Shown piece by piece: positions 52,353 through 63,679 of a DNA stretch of 64,000 nucleotides. The notes below the pieces were generated by a model, which was given only the letters and a program-made list of their open reading frames with translations, had not been told where the DNA came from and searched no databases. The translations under genes were made by a program, and so were the position numbers. The stretch comes from Paulinella micropora. Taxonomy: Eukaryota > Cercozoa > Imbricatea > Euglyphida > Paulinellidae. Each line of letters opens with the position of its first letter. Position 1 is the stretch's first letter. The stretch spans positions 1-64,000 of the forward strand of contig WBZZ01000050.1 in NCBI GenBank assembly GCA_019918135.1, given 5' to 3'.

Positions 52353-53975
52353 CTAGATTGAAAACCTGTCAGTGGAAATTTTTTGTTATAAATCATTGTA
52401 TAATGCTAAACACTGCTTAGACGTTGTACTGTCAAACTGTTAGGTTGCAGCCAGGCACTTGACTAAACGAGTCTGTCACAGTCCGAGCATGAAGGATAAT
52501 TAATTTAGTCTTGTCTGGTTCACTGTCACTGAATAATTGACTGTTCACCTTTTTTTACGCAATAATACTTAAAATACTTGTCACCCATAGAGCTGAGTGG
52601 GAAGCTCTTTAAACTTACTACCTTTAAGACTACTGCATGCTTGACTCCTGAAGTTTTGATCGCATCTCTACGAAACCTTCAGGCAAGCGTTCTTCAGATG
52701 TCGTTCAGTGGAAAACAAGATTCGAGTCATGGGAATTCCGATGCCATTTGAACTGGCTGTCAATCATAGCCGGTAGTCACTGTCATTTTGAGGCCGGTCA
52801 TGCGACCGGGATGACCAATCCTGCCATGATTGCGGCATCACTTTTTTTTTCATCAATCAACTTTTAACTGACAGGACTGGGCGACGTATAAATCGTTATT
52901 ATAATACTGGCGACATTCAAGTGCTCCGGCCACTCAGTGACTGGCCAGGTCGGAATTCAGACCTGCCGCGCCGGTGCAGTTTTTCTGACCTGACGCGTCA
53001 CCAACGGCTCAGACTCCCGTGGCAACATGATGAATTTGAAGTTTTCGACCGTTACATCCAGTAAAGTTGTGCAACTTAGGCTCGAAAATCTTTTCGGTAT
53101 TACGGGCGACATTCAAATTAAACACGAAAAATAATATAAAAAAGTTCAACATGTATAAAAAGTTCAACTTAAAAAAAAAGTTCAACCTGAATAAAAAGTT
53201 GGAACTTTTATAAAAAAGTTCGACGTATATACAAGGTTAAATTTATATTCACGTCGAACTATAAAAATATATTAAAATATTTATACGCGCAAAAAATACT
53301 GCTGTTGACATTCAAGACAATTAAATGAGTTTTTAGTTTTTGTGTCAGATTTTCATTTTTGTGACAGTTTTTCATTTTTGTCACGGACAAAAATTTAAAT
53401 TTTCCAATTTAACGGTAACATTTTGCAAAATTTTACGATGTTTTGCGGACGAATATAGCAGTTAATTTGAAAATTTTAAATTTCCAACCAAAATTAAAAT
53501 TCCAACCAAAACTGAAAATTTGACACAAAAACTAAAAACTAATTTTTTTTGTTGTCTTGAATGTCAACAGCAATATATGTTGAAATGTTTATAGACTAAA
53601 AAAAAGAAAAAAAAAAAAAAAGTTCAACGTATAAAAATAGTTCGACGTCGACGTATAAAAATAGTTTAACGTATAAAAATAGTTCGACGTGAAAGCAGAT
53701 GTAAAATTTACAGCTACTTTGACCGGAAAATTTATATTAATATTAATATTAATATTAATATTTCAATAAATGCCACCGATAAAGCTTTCATTTGATAACA
53801 TTGAATTAATACTAATTTTCAAAAACTGTAAGAATGAAAAAATGTGTCCGCATATGCTACTAACTGGCACGTGCGGATGCATGTTAGCAAGTTTTTTTTG
53901 AATTGTTAATACTATATTAGAAAAAAATATTAGAAAAAAAACTTGTCAGCATAGAAAATTTGATTAACTACGGAC
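52353..53975. other. Intergenic AT-rich region
   Basis: 52,353-53,000 has no gene I can support. From about 53,140 to 53,700 short repeats of the AAAAGTTCAAC / ATAGTTCGACGT type are scattered. (ATATTA)n stands at 53,735-53,763. Nothing else is recognised. Confidence 0.5.
53303..53570. repeat. Foldback element
   Basis: CTGTTGACATTCAAGACAA at 53,303 and GAGTTTTTAGTTTTTGTGTC after it are inverted at 53,521-53,570 with about 170 AT-rich bases between. It is a small inverted-repeat element without genes, possibly a MITE. Confidence 0.65.
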
Positions 53976-54810
53976 TTAGGGAATGCAGTGCCTAAACTGC
54001 CAAGCCACAAAAATTAGATTAGTTGCGTTTGCGAAGGCATTCAAAATTTCATCTCTGAATGTGCCGAAACCGCGATGTGCGCACATATACCGCTTCACGT
54101 TGTGAAACACCAGCTCACAGGGCATGAACTCCGGAAAATAAGCGGGCATGCGTATCATAGTCACTCTCACGGCCGCGAGCATCAAGTCACGTACTTCTTC
54201 CCATTCCTGCGAAACGTGAACCTTAGCGTTGTCAAGTATCAAAAAATCACCCCTTCGTAAATGCCCATGCCGACATGCATCGACTAAGGATTCTATAAAA
54301 TCAATTCCACTGTTCGAGCCCTCTCTCAGACTAAGCAAAACACCACCACGCGGATGCGTCAGAGAAGTCATGTAAGTCACGCTAAACGTCGTTCGTGCCC
54401 TCTCTCGCATGTGCCGAGCCCTCACGACGCGTTGTCCCCGCGGGCCTCGGCACCACTGCCAACGCGAGCAGTCTCTAGCACAAGACATCATTAGTTACTC
54501 TGCACAACAGACAAAAAAAATACCCCAGTTTTCAAAGTGGGACTCATCTAGGTACTTCAATCGGGCGGGGTCCTGCTGTGCCACCCAATGCGCAAAATCC
54601 GCCGCATACAACAAATTGTGGGCATCAAATTTCAGCGGGTTGGTTATTGACGGCTTCTTGACTGTCCAGCCAAAGACTTGGCGCCGAATCCTCTCCACCT
54701 GCTTAGTTCCCGCACTTCTTGGTCCGGGAACCAACTGCACGCCCAGAAAAGGGAGAAATGAAATAAGTGTAGAAAAGAAATTTCAAAAAGATAGAACAAA
54801 GGAAACAATG

Positions 54811-54879
<69 letters not shown>

Positions 54880-55430
54880 AAGAGAGAGAAAGGGAGAGAG
54901 AGAGACCCAGGTCCAACCCTGCTGCCTCAAATGATCGACCACTTGTTCATCAGTCAGCCCTGGTTCTGAACAAAATCAAAAATAAAACAAGGCAAGGCAA
55001 ATGGAAAACCAATCAAACTATTATACCTGATTTCCACATAAAAAACATGCCCATTCCAAAGCCAGCTGATCCGGCAACGGTAGGGTTGAGTACCGTTGGC
55101 CCCCCCACGATCCTGACCTCCAAATCAGCAAACAAACAAAGCGTCAACCAGCATACATGCAGTCCAAATGGAATACCTGGGTGGAATGTGTCGTCACGCC
55201 CTTTTGCTTCCCAGTAACTCGCTTTCATCCTGCTCACCCCCTGCCCGCCAGCAGCACGGAATGATCAAAAATGACGGTTGGAGGAGGGGGGGGGGGGGAA
55301 ACCATTATTCTGGCGGCTTGCGTCGCGCCATGCGAACGAACCAGGTTGGCCAAAACAATCTTGGACCTCAAATCATTTACCTGGTTGTTTGAGAATTTGG
55401 GAAGTCTCCTAGGCCTCCTGATGTCCCCGT
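53976..55430 (-). CDS. IS630/Tc1-type DDE transposase gene with introns
   Basis: Minus-strand exons that fit in phase: an HTH-like exon (about 55,300-55,350, IVLANLVRSHGATQAARIM), one ending at 55,027, then 54,907-54,965, 54,524-54,734 and 53,976-54,472. The catalytic triad pattern is visible: YLDESHFE, then LILDNAKVH, then MPAYFPEFMPCELVFHNVK, as in DDE_3/IS630-Tc1 enzymes. A first exon near 55,380-55,430 (RRPRRLPKFSNNQ) ends in a CAGGTAAATG donor. The intron at 54,473-54,523 has a TAACTAAT branch site. The intron between 54,734 and 54,907 holds a GA microsatellite. Terminal inverted repeats are not evident, so this may be an old or host-adopted copy. Confidence 0.65.
54814..54905 (+). repeat. 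GA microsatellite
   Basis: (GA)n with a few breaks, inside an intron of the transposase gene. Confidence 0.9.
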
Positions 55431-55499
55431 CCAAAGACGGCAGCATGGGTCTTTGGGAGGCGGTTGGCGAAGCATATCTGACTTTTCAAATTGAGCCAC

Positions 55500-55670
55500 C
55501 AAAAAAAAAAAAAGCAAAAAAGGATTTGCATTTGTTCAGCCACAGCACGAGGCAGCAAAAAAGGATTTGCAAACGTCCGGCCGGAGCAAAAAGGATGTGG
55601 GACTTGTTCACCCAGTACAAAAGGCATAAAAAAGGATTTGGTCCACCAAAAAAGGATTTGCAAAGTTCCG
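55500..55670 (+). repeat. AAAAAAGGATTTGCA short repeats
   Basis: About five copies of AAAAAAGGATTTG spaced 25-60 bp apart. No gene is claimed. Confidence 0.6.
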
Positions 55671-55955
55671 GCTCAGACTTTCAAACACCTTCTCAAAGCG
55701 GTGCTTCTGTGGTATGGCTTTGTGTTGCCATTTCATTTTTATATATGTTCTTTGCTTGAAACATGCTCAGCAAGAGCAACCTTGCATCCGCCGACCCATT
55801 TTCCATGACCCGGTTGCCCGCCCCTCCGACTCTGTTGTTTCGAGGGGCAGGGCAACGGAGAGCAGGAAGCATTGGAAATTGAAGCAAGAAGAATGGGGTC
55901 ATGCCTTTTCTTTTTGTTTCTCATCGACATAACACTGTTTGTCGTGCTTTGGCAG

Positions 55956-56379
55956 CGGACGAGCTCAACATCGACTCTGTGCCTCACGACCCTGCCTACG
56001 ACAAACTGTTTGAAGGCCGAGATCCAGGACGTATGTTCCCTCTATCCGTTGCTGTTTCTTGTTGCGCTTGTCTTCTCTGTTGTATCTACCCCTACAAATG
56101 CCATTGGTTGGGTTTGTGTGTATAGTCATCAAGGCGGAGATGTTAAGAGTCTACAGAATGCAGGCAACGCGACTTACGCTCATCAACCAAGAGAAGTTGA
56201 AATTTGGAAGTATGGATAAAACGCCCACGACACGGAATGTACCATCTAGGTTCCAGTTCACAAATTTCAGAGGGCGTTTAGTGAAAACGTACAACAAGTG
56301 CCTTGTACTATTACAGAGAATCGACAGAATGGAAATGGAGAGGGAAAATATGCTCACAGTCCTCCGTTCCGGCTTTGAG
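55956..56379 (+). CDS. Spliced hypothetical protein, internal exons
   Basis: Two exons join in phase: 55,956-56,030 (DELNIDSVPHDPAYDKLFEG) and 56,126-56,379 (KAEMLRVYRMQATRLTLINQ, FQFTNFRGRLVKTYNKCLVL, ERENMLTVLRSGFE). The acceptors are TTTGGCAG and GTGTATAG and the last donor is GAGGTCAGT. Both the first and last exons are missing from my model. The downstream intron is filled with CT and CTA microsatellites, and the exon end TCCGGCTTTGAGGT recurs at 56,526-56,539. No family is recognised. Confidence 0.5.
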
Positions 56380-56388
56380 GTCAGTTCC

Positions 56389-56392
<4 letters not shown>

Positions 56393-56449
<57 letters not shown>

Positions 56450-56580
56450 GTGTCTCTCTCTCTCTGTCTCTCTCTCTCTCTCTCTCTCCTGTCTCTCTCT
56501 CTCTCTACTACTGTCTCTCTCCGTTCCGGCTTTGAGGTTAGTTCCCTCTCTCTCTCTCTCTCTCTCGCTCGCTCTCTCTG

Positions 56581-56629
<49 letters not shown>

Positions 56630-56668
56630 TCTCTCTGTGTCTCTCTGTCTCTCTCGCTCTCTCTCTCT

Positions 56669-56699
<31 letters not shown>

Positions 56700-56711
56700 C
56701 CCTCTCTCTCT

Positions 56712-56753
<42 letters not shown>

Positions 56754-56852
56754 TTATTATCATTATTACTATTACTTACTACTACTACTACTACTACTAC
56801 TACTATTACTACTACTACTACTATTATTATTATCATTATTATTATTATTATT
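56393..56852 (+). repeat. CT, CTA and ATT microsatellites
   Basis: (CT)n to about 56,712, interrupted by a duplicated stretch of exon end (56,518-56,545). (CTA)n and (ATT)n follow. Confidence 0.9.
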
Positions 56853-57231
56853 TTTTCAGGCTTTGCCTTGTATTTTTTTTTATGTTGCTCTGTTTCTTTT
56901 TTTCCCGTCACATTTTCTATCTTGTGTGCTCAGAATGCTTCTTTTTTTTTAATTCATCGTTTATTTTTCTTGCCTAATGTATGTTGTTGGTTTTTATCCT
57001 TGTTATTCCGGCAGTGCGCTTACTTCCCTTCATTTTTTCAGGCTTTGCCTTGTATTATTTTTTTGTTGCTCTGTTTCTTTTTTTTTCCTTCACATTTTCT
57101 ATCTTGTGTGCTCAGACTGCTTCTTTTTTTTTTTCATCGTTTATTTTTCTTGCCTGATGTATGTTGTTGGTTTTTATCCTTGTTATTCCGGCAGTGCGCT
57201 TACTTTCCTTCATTTTTTCAGGCATTGCCTT

Positions 57232-57285
<54 letters not shown>

Positions 57286-57445
57286 TTGCTCTGTTTCTTT
57301 TTCCCTTCACATTTTCTATCTTGTGTGCTCAGACTGCTTCTTTTTTTATAATTCATCGTTTATTTTTCTTGCCTGATGTATGTTGTTGGTTTTTATCCTT
57401 GTTATTCCGGCAGTGCGCTTAGGCTTTGCCTTGTATTTTTTTGTT
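56853..57445 (+). repeat. Tandem repeat of about 180 bp, three copies and a part
   Basis: The unit begins CAGGCTTTGCCTTGTATTTT and ends TTCCGGCAGTGCGCTTACTT. Copies start at about 56,858, 57,039 and 57,220, with a partial copy at 57,420. A T run of more than 50 bases expands the third (about 57,230-57,284). Each unit contains a CAG acceptor-like site, which may be accidental. Confidence 0.8.
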
Positions 57446-57483
57446 GTTGCTCTGTTTTTATTTTTTTTATTTTTATTTATTTT

Positions 57484-57815
57484 ACATACATACATACATT
57501 ATTCTTTCCTGATGTATGTTACATACATACATACATACATACATAACATACATACATACATAGATAACATATATAGATAACATACATAACATACATACAT
57601 AACATACATACATAACATACATACATAACATACATACATAACATAGATACATACATAAATTACATACATACATACATATGAACATACATGCATACATACA
57701 TACATACATACATACATTACATACATTACATACATACATACATACATACATTCATACATACATTCATACATTCATTCATACATTCATTTATACATACATA
57801 CATACATACATACGC
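57484..57815 (+). repeat. CATA microsatellite
   Basis: (ACAT)n with variants, non-coding on both strands. Confidence 0.9.
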
Positions 57816-57991
57816 TACTAGGACGTTCGACTAGGTAGGGTGCAAATGGTGTTACCTGCCCTTTCGAACTCCCTCCCTCCCCCCCTCTCTAAACTGGTCA
57901 TCCTCTCTAAATCCATTATTACGCCAGACTGGGAGAGGTTGATGGATTTTGAGAGGTTAACACTAGCAACGAATTGCTTGCTACTTACTAC

Positions 57992-57992
<1 letters not shown>

Positions 57993-58045
<53 letters not shown>

Positions 58046-58312
58046 GTGCTTCTCTGTCAATGGCTGATGCATTTCTGCACATGCGCCTGCATCGTCTTCA
58101 CCCTTGAGGGGAGTACGAAGAATTGACGATAAGCTCTAATGACACCCCCGCAAGGGCAGTTCCAACACTTCCAGACGGACCGGTATGTTCAATGAAAATA
58201 CTGGTCCAGACGGATCGGTATGTTCAATGAAAATACTGGTGGCACCGACGGGAATCGAACTGGCGACAGGGCCCAGATGGTAGAACTTGACCACTGGGCT
58301 ATCACGGTGTCC
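57993..58312 (-). mobile_element. tRNA-derived SINE with TTA tail, full length
   Basis: The minus strand starts at 58,312 with a tRNA-like head: box A TAGCCCAGTGGTCAAG, box B AGTTCGATTCC and a following GGTGCCACCA that mimics a tRNA 3' end. A body with a tandem CCGGTATGTTCAATG-type repeat and a conserved 3' part ending CACTATTA follow, then a (TTA)n tail (57,993-58,044). That is the standard layout of a tRNA SINE. Confidence 0.8.
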
Positions 58313-58364
<52 letters not shown>

Positions 58365-58458
58365 GTGCTTCTCTGTCAATGGCTGATGCATTTCTGCACA
58401 TGCGCCTCCATCGTCTCACCCGTGAGGGGAGTACGAAGAATTGACGATAAGCTCTAAT
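58313..58458 (-). mobile_element. SINE 3' part
   Basis: The same 3' body and TTA tail as the neighbouring copy, lacking the head. Its tail abuts the head of the full copy, so the two are in tandem. Confidence 0.75.
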
Positions 58459-58888
58459 AACAAGTGATTCGGCCAAATGTGGGGTATCAATTTTTCCGAA
58501 ATTGTCCTACAGGTGATTTTGCACTTTTTGATTCAGACATTGAAAATGTGTTTTATTTAGTAAAAATAATATTGAATAAGCTGAATAACGTATTAAAATG
58601 ATTTGCCAGTTGTTTTAAAGCTTCCTAGTTTGACTTTGTGATATCAATATGAAGCCTCCTACATATGTGAGAAAGGATACTTAGTCATTTATTAAATCTT
58701 AATATTGGTTTTTCTCATCCGTTTCAATAATGAATTTGATTACTAAATCTGCTTAATTGCATTATTACAAGCTGAATATTAAATAATATTCGACAAATCA
58801 TTAATAACTTTCGACTTGAATTTAGTATCCAGCTGGTGGAGCTCGCCGGGGGGGGGGGGGGTGGTAGATTGAAATGAGCTACAGTCAC
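58459..58888. other. AT-rich intergenic stretch
   Basis: No gene. It has a G run at 58,849-58,861 just beyond the end of the large minus-strand gene. Confidence 0.4.
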
Positions 58889-61064
58889 TTACAGAGCAGC
58901 TGCACGGCGAGCTAGTTTCTTCAACTCCCTTGCATACTTTCTAGATGTTTTCGCAAACCAATCTTCTTCTTCTTCTTCTTCTTCTTCTTCTTCTTCTTCT
59001 TCTTCTTCTTCTTCTTCTTCTTCCGATTGCACTCGACCCCTACCTTTGCCCCGACCCCGACCCCGAGCTCTGGCCCGACCCCGACTGTCTTCTTCTTCTT
59101 CTTCTTCTTCTTCTTCTTCTTCTTCTTCTTCTTCTTCTTCTTCTTCTTCTTCTTCTTCTTCGTCCGATGGCACTCTAACCCTACCCCTGCCCCGACCCCG
59201 ACCCCGACCCCGAGCACGACCCCGAGCACTTGCCCGACCCTGACCTCTAGCAAGACTATCTCTACCACCCACTGCAGCCTTTCCTTTTTGTTCAATGCTG
59301 CAATCACATACTTGAAAGTGCCCCCATGCTGCACTCACAAGTTCTGCACGTTTGAACTGCTTTCTATCAGCATTTCGAAAGGCTATGCCATGTGCTCGAA
59401 GATAGCTTACCAACTCCTTCACTAACACTCTCATCGCTCCAAAAGCTTTTTCATCTGACGCGACAGCAAGAAAGGATGCAACCCTTTCCCATGCTGGCAT
59501 TGACCTACCATCAGCTGCCTCAAACGCTAAATCCTGTTCTAATCACTACGCTGCTGTGCTGAGAGCATTCTACCTCCAACCCAAGCAGGATGTGTTGGCG
59601 GTTGGCTATCACTGAGGAAGTAAGTTCTAGGGTAGTTTAGCCTTTCCTCCTCTGTCAGTTTGGAAAGACCGATCATCTTTGCCTTCCTGTCAGGTGGGAC
59701 TGCAAAGGGGTCCGGTGGAAGATCTGCTAGCACTCTAACATTCACTGACCACTTCTGATCGTTTTTGTCAGTGCAGGAAATATGACCTGGATAACCAGGC
59801 TCGCCTCCCTCGCCGTAGCTTCCTGCAAAGCGCAAGCCTGCAACTGCGCCTGGGCGGCCTATAAAACATTTTCAGTTATGTATGACAATATAACAATAAA
59901 CATTTACAACCTAGCATATGTTCTATCTGGTCCTTCTCCTCCTGTCCACAATACTTCTGCGCAAGCTTGCGAACATCCTTCAGAAGTTTTGGATCTGCAA
60001 ACTTTACGGGAGGAAGTTTTTTGGGCAGCGTCCCTTCCGCTATTTAACAAAATAAAATAAAAGTTAGATTTTTCAACTAACAGGAGAGCAAAGTGAAAAC
60101 CTGGAGCCCGGGTCATCATTTTAATCGGAGCTCCGTCTGGTCGGTCCCTTTCCCCGTGCCAATGCTCTTGCCCGTCTCCGAAGGTCTTTACCTTGGCCGT
60201 GGGGAGGCCGTTGTTGCCATCGCCTGGTACTCCAGCGTTGATTTGCCATGCCAGGGGACGATTCCAGTACTTCAAGTACTTGTTCATGCATGGTGAAAAA
60301 AAATTCACCCAGTCATAACTGGTGATCAGGATACAGACGACAATACGTTCTTTGTCTTTGGTGAACGCGCGAAGCAGCTTGAACAAAGCCTGAGCGATGC
60401 TTGTGGTTAAAAAGGTAGTGCCTAACCCTCGTCTCATCGTGCGAAACTTCTGATCATCACCGGAAAACCCATGATGTGGGAGATTTCGATGAGTCTGTCC
60501 TTGCAAAAACCATCCCGCCCAGATAATGAAGTTGATAAAGCCATAAATACCCCAGCCAGTATTTTCGCTCCCTCCGTCAAACTCAATGAAGAGCTTCCAT
60601 GCGGCCATAGTGTCAGTGCTCCACAGCCGACTCCGTAGCATGTGGTAAAGGATAGAGATTGTACTGTTCTGACCTTTTTCAATACCAGGGCCGTGAGTGT
60701 AGATGTAACTTTTCCTGGTTCTGTAACAACTGAACACCCCAAGGCCAAGACGAATAACGTACTTACCTTTAAAGTCAGTGGATTTGCGTCGACATGAAGG
60801 AACGAGCACAGGGGGTGTCCCGTCAAAAGAGCAAACAATCGATCGAAGGTCAAGAGGTGCTCCAGACTTCCGCTTAGTGGTTTGGAAACGATTTTCCCGA
60901 TGGATTTTGTGATGAGTTTGGCTCCTCACCTTCCACTGTTGAAATTCAGCTTCATTTTTGAACCCCCGCTCTTGTTCCTTCATAAGCTGCTTGCATTGCG
61001 CTGCCAGCTCGGTGCAGATTTGATCCTTGGCGATGTCCTGGTCTATTATTCACAGGAAAAAAAC

Positions 61065-61127
<63 letters not shown>

Positions 61128-61554
61128 GTGTATCTCCTGCCAATTGCTGAGCCAAAAGGCCATGTGCATCCAGTCCTCCATTCCATAAGGAAAGTCTCCA
61201 TACCAATCGGTGGAATAAAGGAAGTGACGGCATAGAACATTACTCTAGGAGCTTTATACCGATCAGCCCATGGAAAGGACCGATGGCCTATGTACTCCCT
61301 AATAATAATAATAATAATAATAATAGTGCTTCTCTGTCAATGGCTGATGCATTTCTGCACATGCGCCTCCATCGTCTCACCCGTGAGGGGAGTACGAAGA
61401 ATTGACGATAAGCTCTAATGACACCCCCGCAAGGGCAGTTCCAACACTTCCAGACGGGCCGGTATGTTCAATGAAAATACTGGTCCAGAAATAGACCGGT
61501 ATGTTCAATGAAAATACTGGTGGCACCGACGGGAATCGAACTGGCGACAGGGCC

Positions 61555-61607
<53 letters not shown>

Positions 61608-63679
61608 TAATAATGTACACAAAAGAACTTATGCTTAATGCAAAAGATGTTTAGAGCAAGCTCTTTACTGCTACCTCGGATAGGCTCTATATTTTTAAAG
61701 TCTCTGCGCCAGACTTTATTCACTTTCGTGGGGCCGGGAGGCTCTTTGACATTCAGCCTTTGCTTGCAGTTGGCCGGCGCAGATGCTAGCACATCTTGAC
61801 ATCCTTTCGTCCAGTTTGCTACGATGTAGCTGTACACTTCGCTGGTTTCGGTAATGTCTTGAAGCTTCCAAGTTCCGTCTTCTTCAACATCGATCCCCAT
61901 TTGTAACCACTTTCTGCATAGCAGAACGTGAATGACATCTTCAGTAAGTGGTTCCGGCGGTACAACCCTTACATCTATCTTAGTGCGGTTGCGCATAAGC
62001 TTAAAGCTTTTGTCATAACTCTATCACCGACTCCATGAATGCGCTGCCACATAGTTCTGCATACTTTTTCCGTTTGGTAGACATACTGCATGTTACCGGC
62101 CGGATCTTTCATTGTCTCCAACTTTATCGCTAGGGAATTTTTGAACTCTTTCAAAGAAAGTGCACAAGATTGGGTGCGTTCCCTTATAACATCGCGTGGG
62201 TCGACCCAACGATAGCATTGCCATTCTCGACAACAGCTTGACCTCACCTCCTCCTCAAGCTCATTGTATGGCATGCCAAGCCACTTCTCCAGACATTGAG
62301 GTCGAACATGCTTGACAGGGCCTTGCTTGCGCTTCTTGAACGTGTATGACCTATTGGCTTTCTTAGGCCTGATGGCTACATGAGCAGTAAGTCCTAAGGT
62401 CTTATAGAGAGCTTGTGTGCTTGAGCGGATCTCATCGGTATTCGGCTGCTTACTACTACTGCTAGCTTCTGTAATCAAAGCCCCAGGTGTCCAGAAGCCA
62501 GTCGATTCCGCTGACTCAGAGAAGGGCAGCACCATGCTAGACGAACATGCCGTAGATGTACACTACATTGCAACGATGTACAAACAACATGGAGAAGTAT
62601 TAAGGTTTGGTTGACAAATTATATGAAGCTAACCTTGATAGGAGAGCCAGTAGGTGATGGGTCTTTCGTAGATGATAACTGCATTTCAAACGGTTTACAA
62701 ACAACGCATATAGATGCTTGTTAGACAAAGTGCAGGCAGCTGACCTTGACAGGAGAACGGGTGAATGAATCATCCTCTTCTGCACTGCTCGAAGCGGCGT
62801 CACCACTTTCTTCTTCCTCACCTCGATCCTTCATAGTAATAGCAATGAATCACCACATACAACACACTTTAATTTAGTATTAAGCAACAAGAAAACATTC
62901 GAATGCATACCTGAGGAGTGGCTGCACAAACACGAACACGCTTTATTGAGTCATTCTGAGCTTTAACTGAAGAGAGACCAGCCGCGAACTCATTCAAAAG
63001 CTTGCGTTTTGCATTTATGCTTGAGGAAGTTGAGGGAATTCGTGGAGGATCCGCTCTTACAGCCCTCGACCCGAAAGATGCTAGAAGCGCGTGTTTTTTT
63101 TCCAAAGACATTGGTTGTGACCTTGGTGGCAGTGGCTCAAGAAATTCAGGAACGATAAAAAAATTTTATAGTTCCTATCATTCTCAACATAGAAAACAGG
63201 GATTTTCTTGTTTGCCTTTGCTGCCTCTCTCATCCAAGAAGGATGTGCTTGCAAGCCTCGGCTTTTGGATTTGACTCCAACGTTGAGTAGTTGAGAAGAA
63301 TTTGCTCACCTCGAGACACACCCTTGGACATTGTCACGACTTGCTCACCCTTCGACACTTTGCAGTTTGGGCTCTCACTGCAGCCAGGAAAGTGACTACT
63401 GTTAATAAGATGCATTGCATTTCTGCTTTCTTGATGAATGGAGTCAATGGATTGCATTCTTATTTCAATGCCCTTATATGTTCGCATCCTAAAGTGCTGA
63501 GCAAATGGATTATCACTGATGTCCTCTGAAGGCATTTTAGCACCTCCTGGTTGCAGAAGCCCCAGCTTAAACCCTTTTGGCAAATCGTCATCAGCAAATA
63601 ATCCACATCTACCTGCCTTGCTGGATCCTGAAAGCCAAGCAATAGACACTGGCGCTCTCCTCGCAGTCGCGAGGCTCAT
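58889..63679 (-). CDS. SET-domain protein fused to a transposon-like core and RG/Glu-rich tail
   Basis: Exons in phase with GT-AG borders: 62,911 to about 63,140; 62,745-62,828; 62,634-62,678; 62,065-62,514; 61,674-62,020; 60,101-61,042; 59,911-60,039; 59,574-59,858; 58,889-59,538. The SET exon starts at ATG 63,679; its end near 63,240 and link to the next exon are unresolved. SET marks are GRCGLFADDDLPKG, LINSSHFPGCSESPNC and SRGEQILLNYS, as in lysine methyltransferases. Two small exons end in similar SPVK/SPIK. The middle has a Cys-rich start and LFIEFDGGSENTGWGIYGF, which recalls DUF7869-type transposon-derived proteins (weak). The tail has RGRGRG and long Glu runs. It could be two genes. 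Confidence 0.6.
58969..59163 (+). repeat. TTC arrays coding poly-Glu
   Basis: (TTC)n at 58,969-59,022 and 59,088-59,162, read on the minus strand as Glu runs in the last exon. Between and beside them CCCCGACCCCGA-type repeats encode RGRG. Confidence 0.9.
61062..61297 (-). mobile_element. Probable second SINE type or diverged SINE
   Basis: A (TAA)n tail (61,062-61,127) is followed by TAGTGTATCTCCTGCCAATT, which resembles the start of the other SINE body after its tail (TAGTGCTTCTCTGTCAATGG). The rest differs and no tRNA boxes are clear. It lies in an intron of the SET gene. Confidence 0.45.
61298..61553 (-). mobile_element. tRNA-derived SINE, head incomplete
   Basis: Same body and tail as 57,993-58,312. 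Box B (AGTTCGATTCC) is present but the box A end is replaced by a TAA microsatellite (61,554-61,604). It lies in the 61,043-61,673 intron of the SET gene. Confidence 0.75.

Noticed and set aside
57480-57830. Tyr/Met/Cys-rich small proteins
   Set aside because: They are translations of the CATA microsatellite.
58250-58312. A functional tRNA gene
   Set aside because: Boxes A and B are present but the acceptor and anticodon arms pair poorly, and the unit continues into a SINE body and TTA tail.
60434-60853. A separate minus-strand protein and an intron at 60,721-60,767
   Set aside because: Although GTAAGT and TTACAG are present, splicing there would leave the well-formed frame. The continuous reading through 60,101-61,042 is more protein-like.
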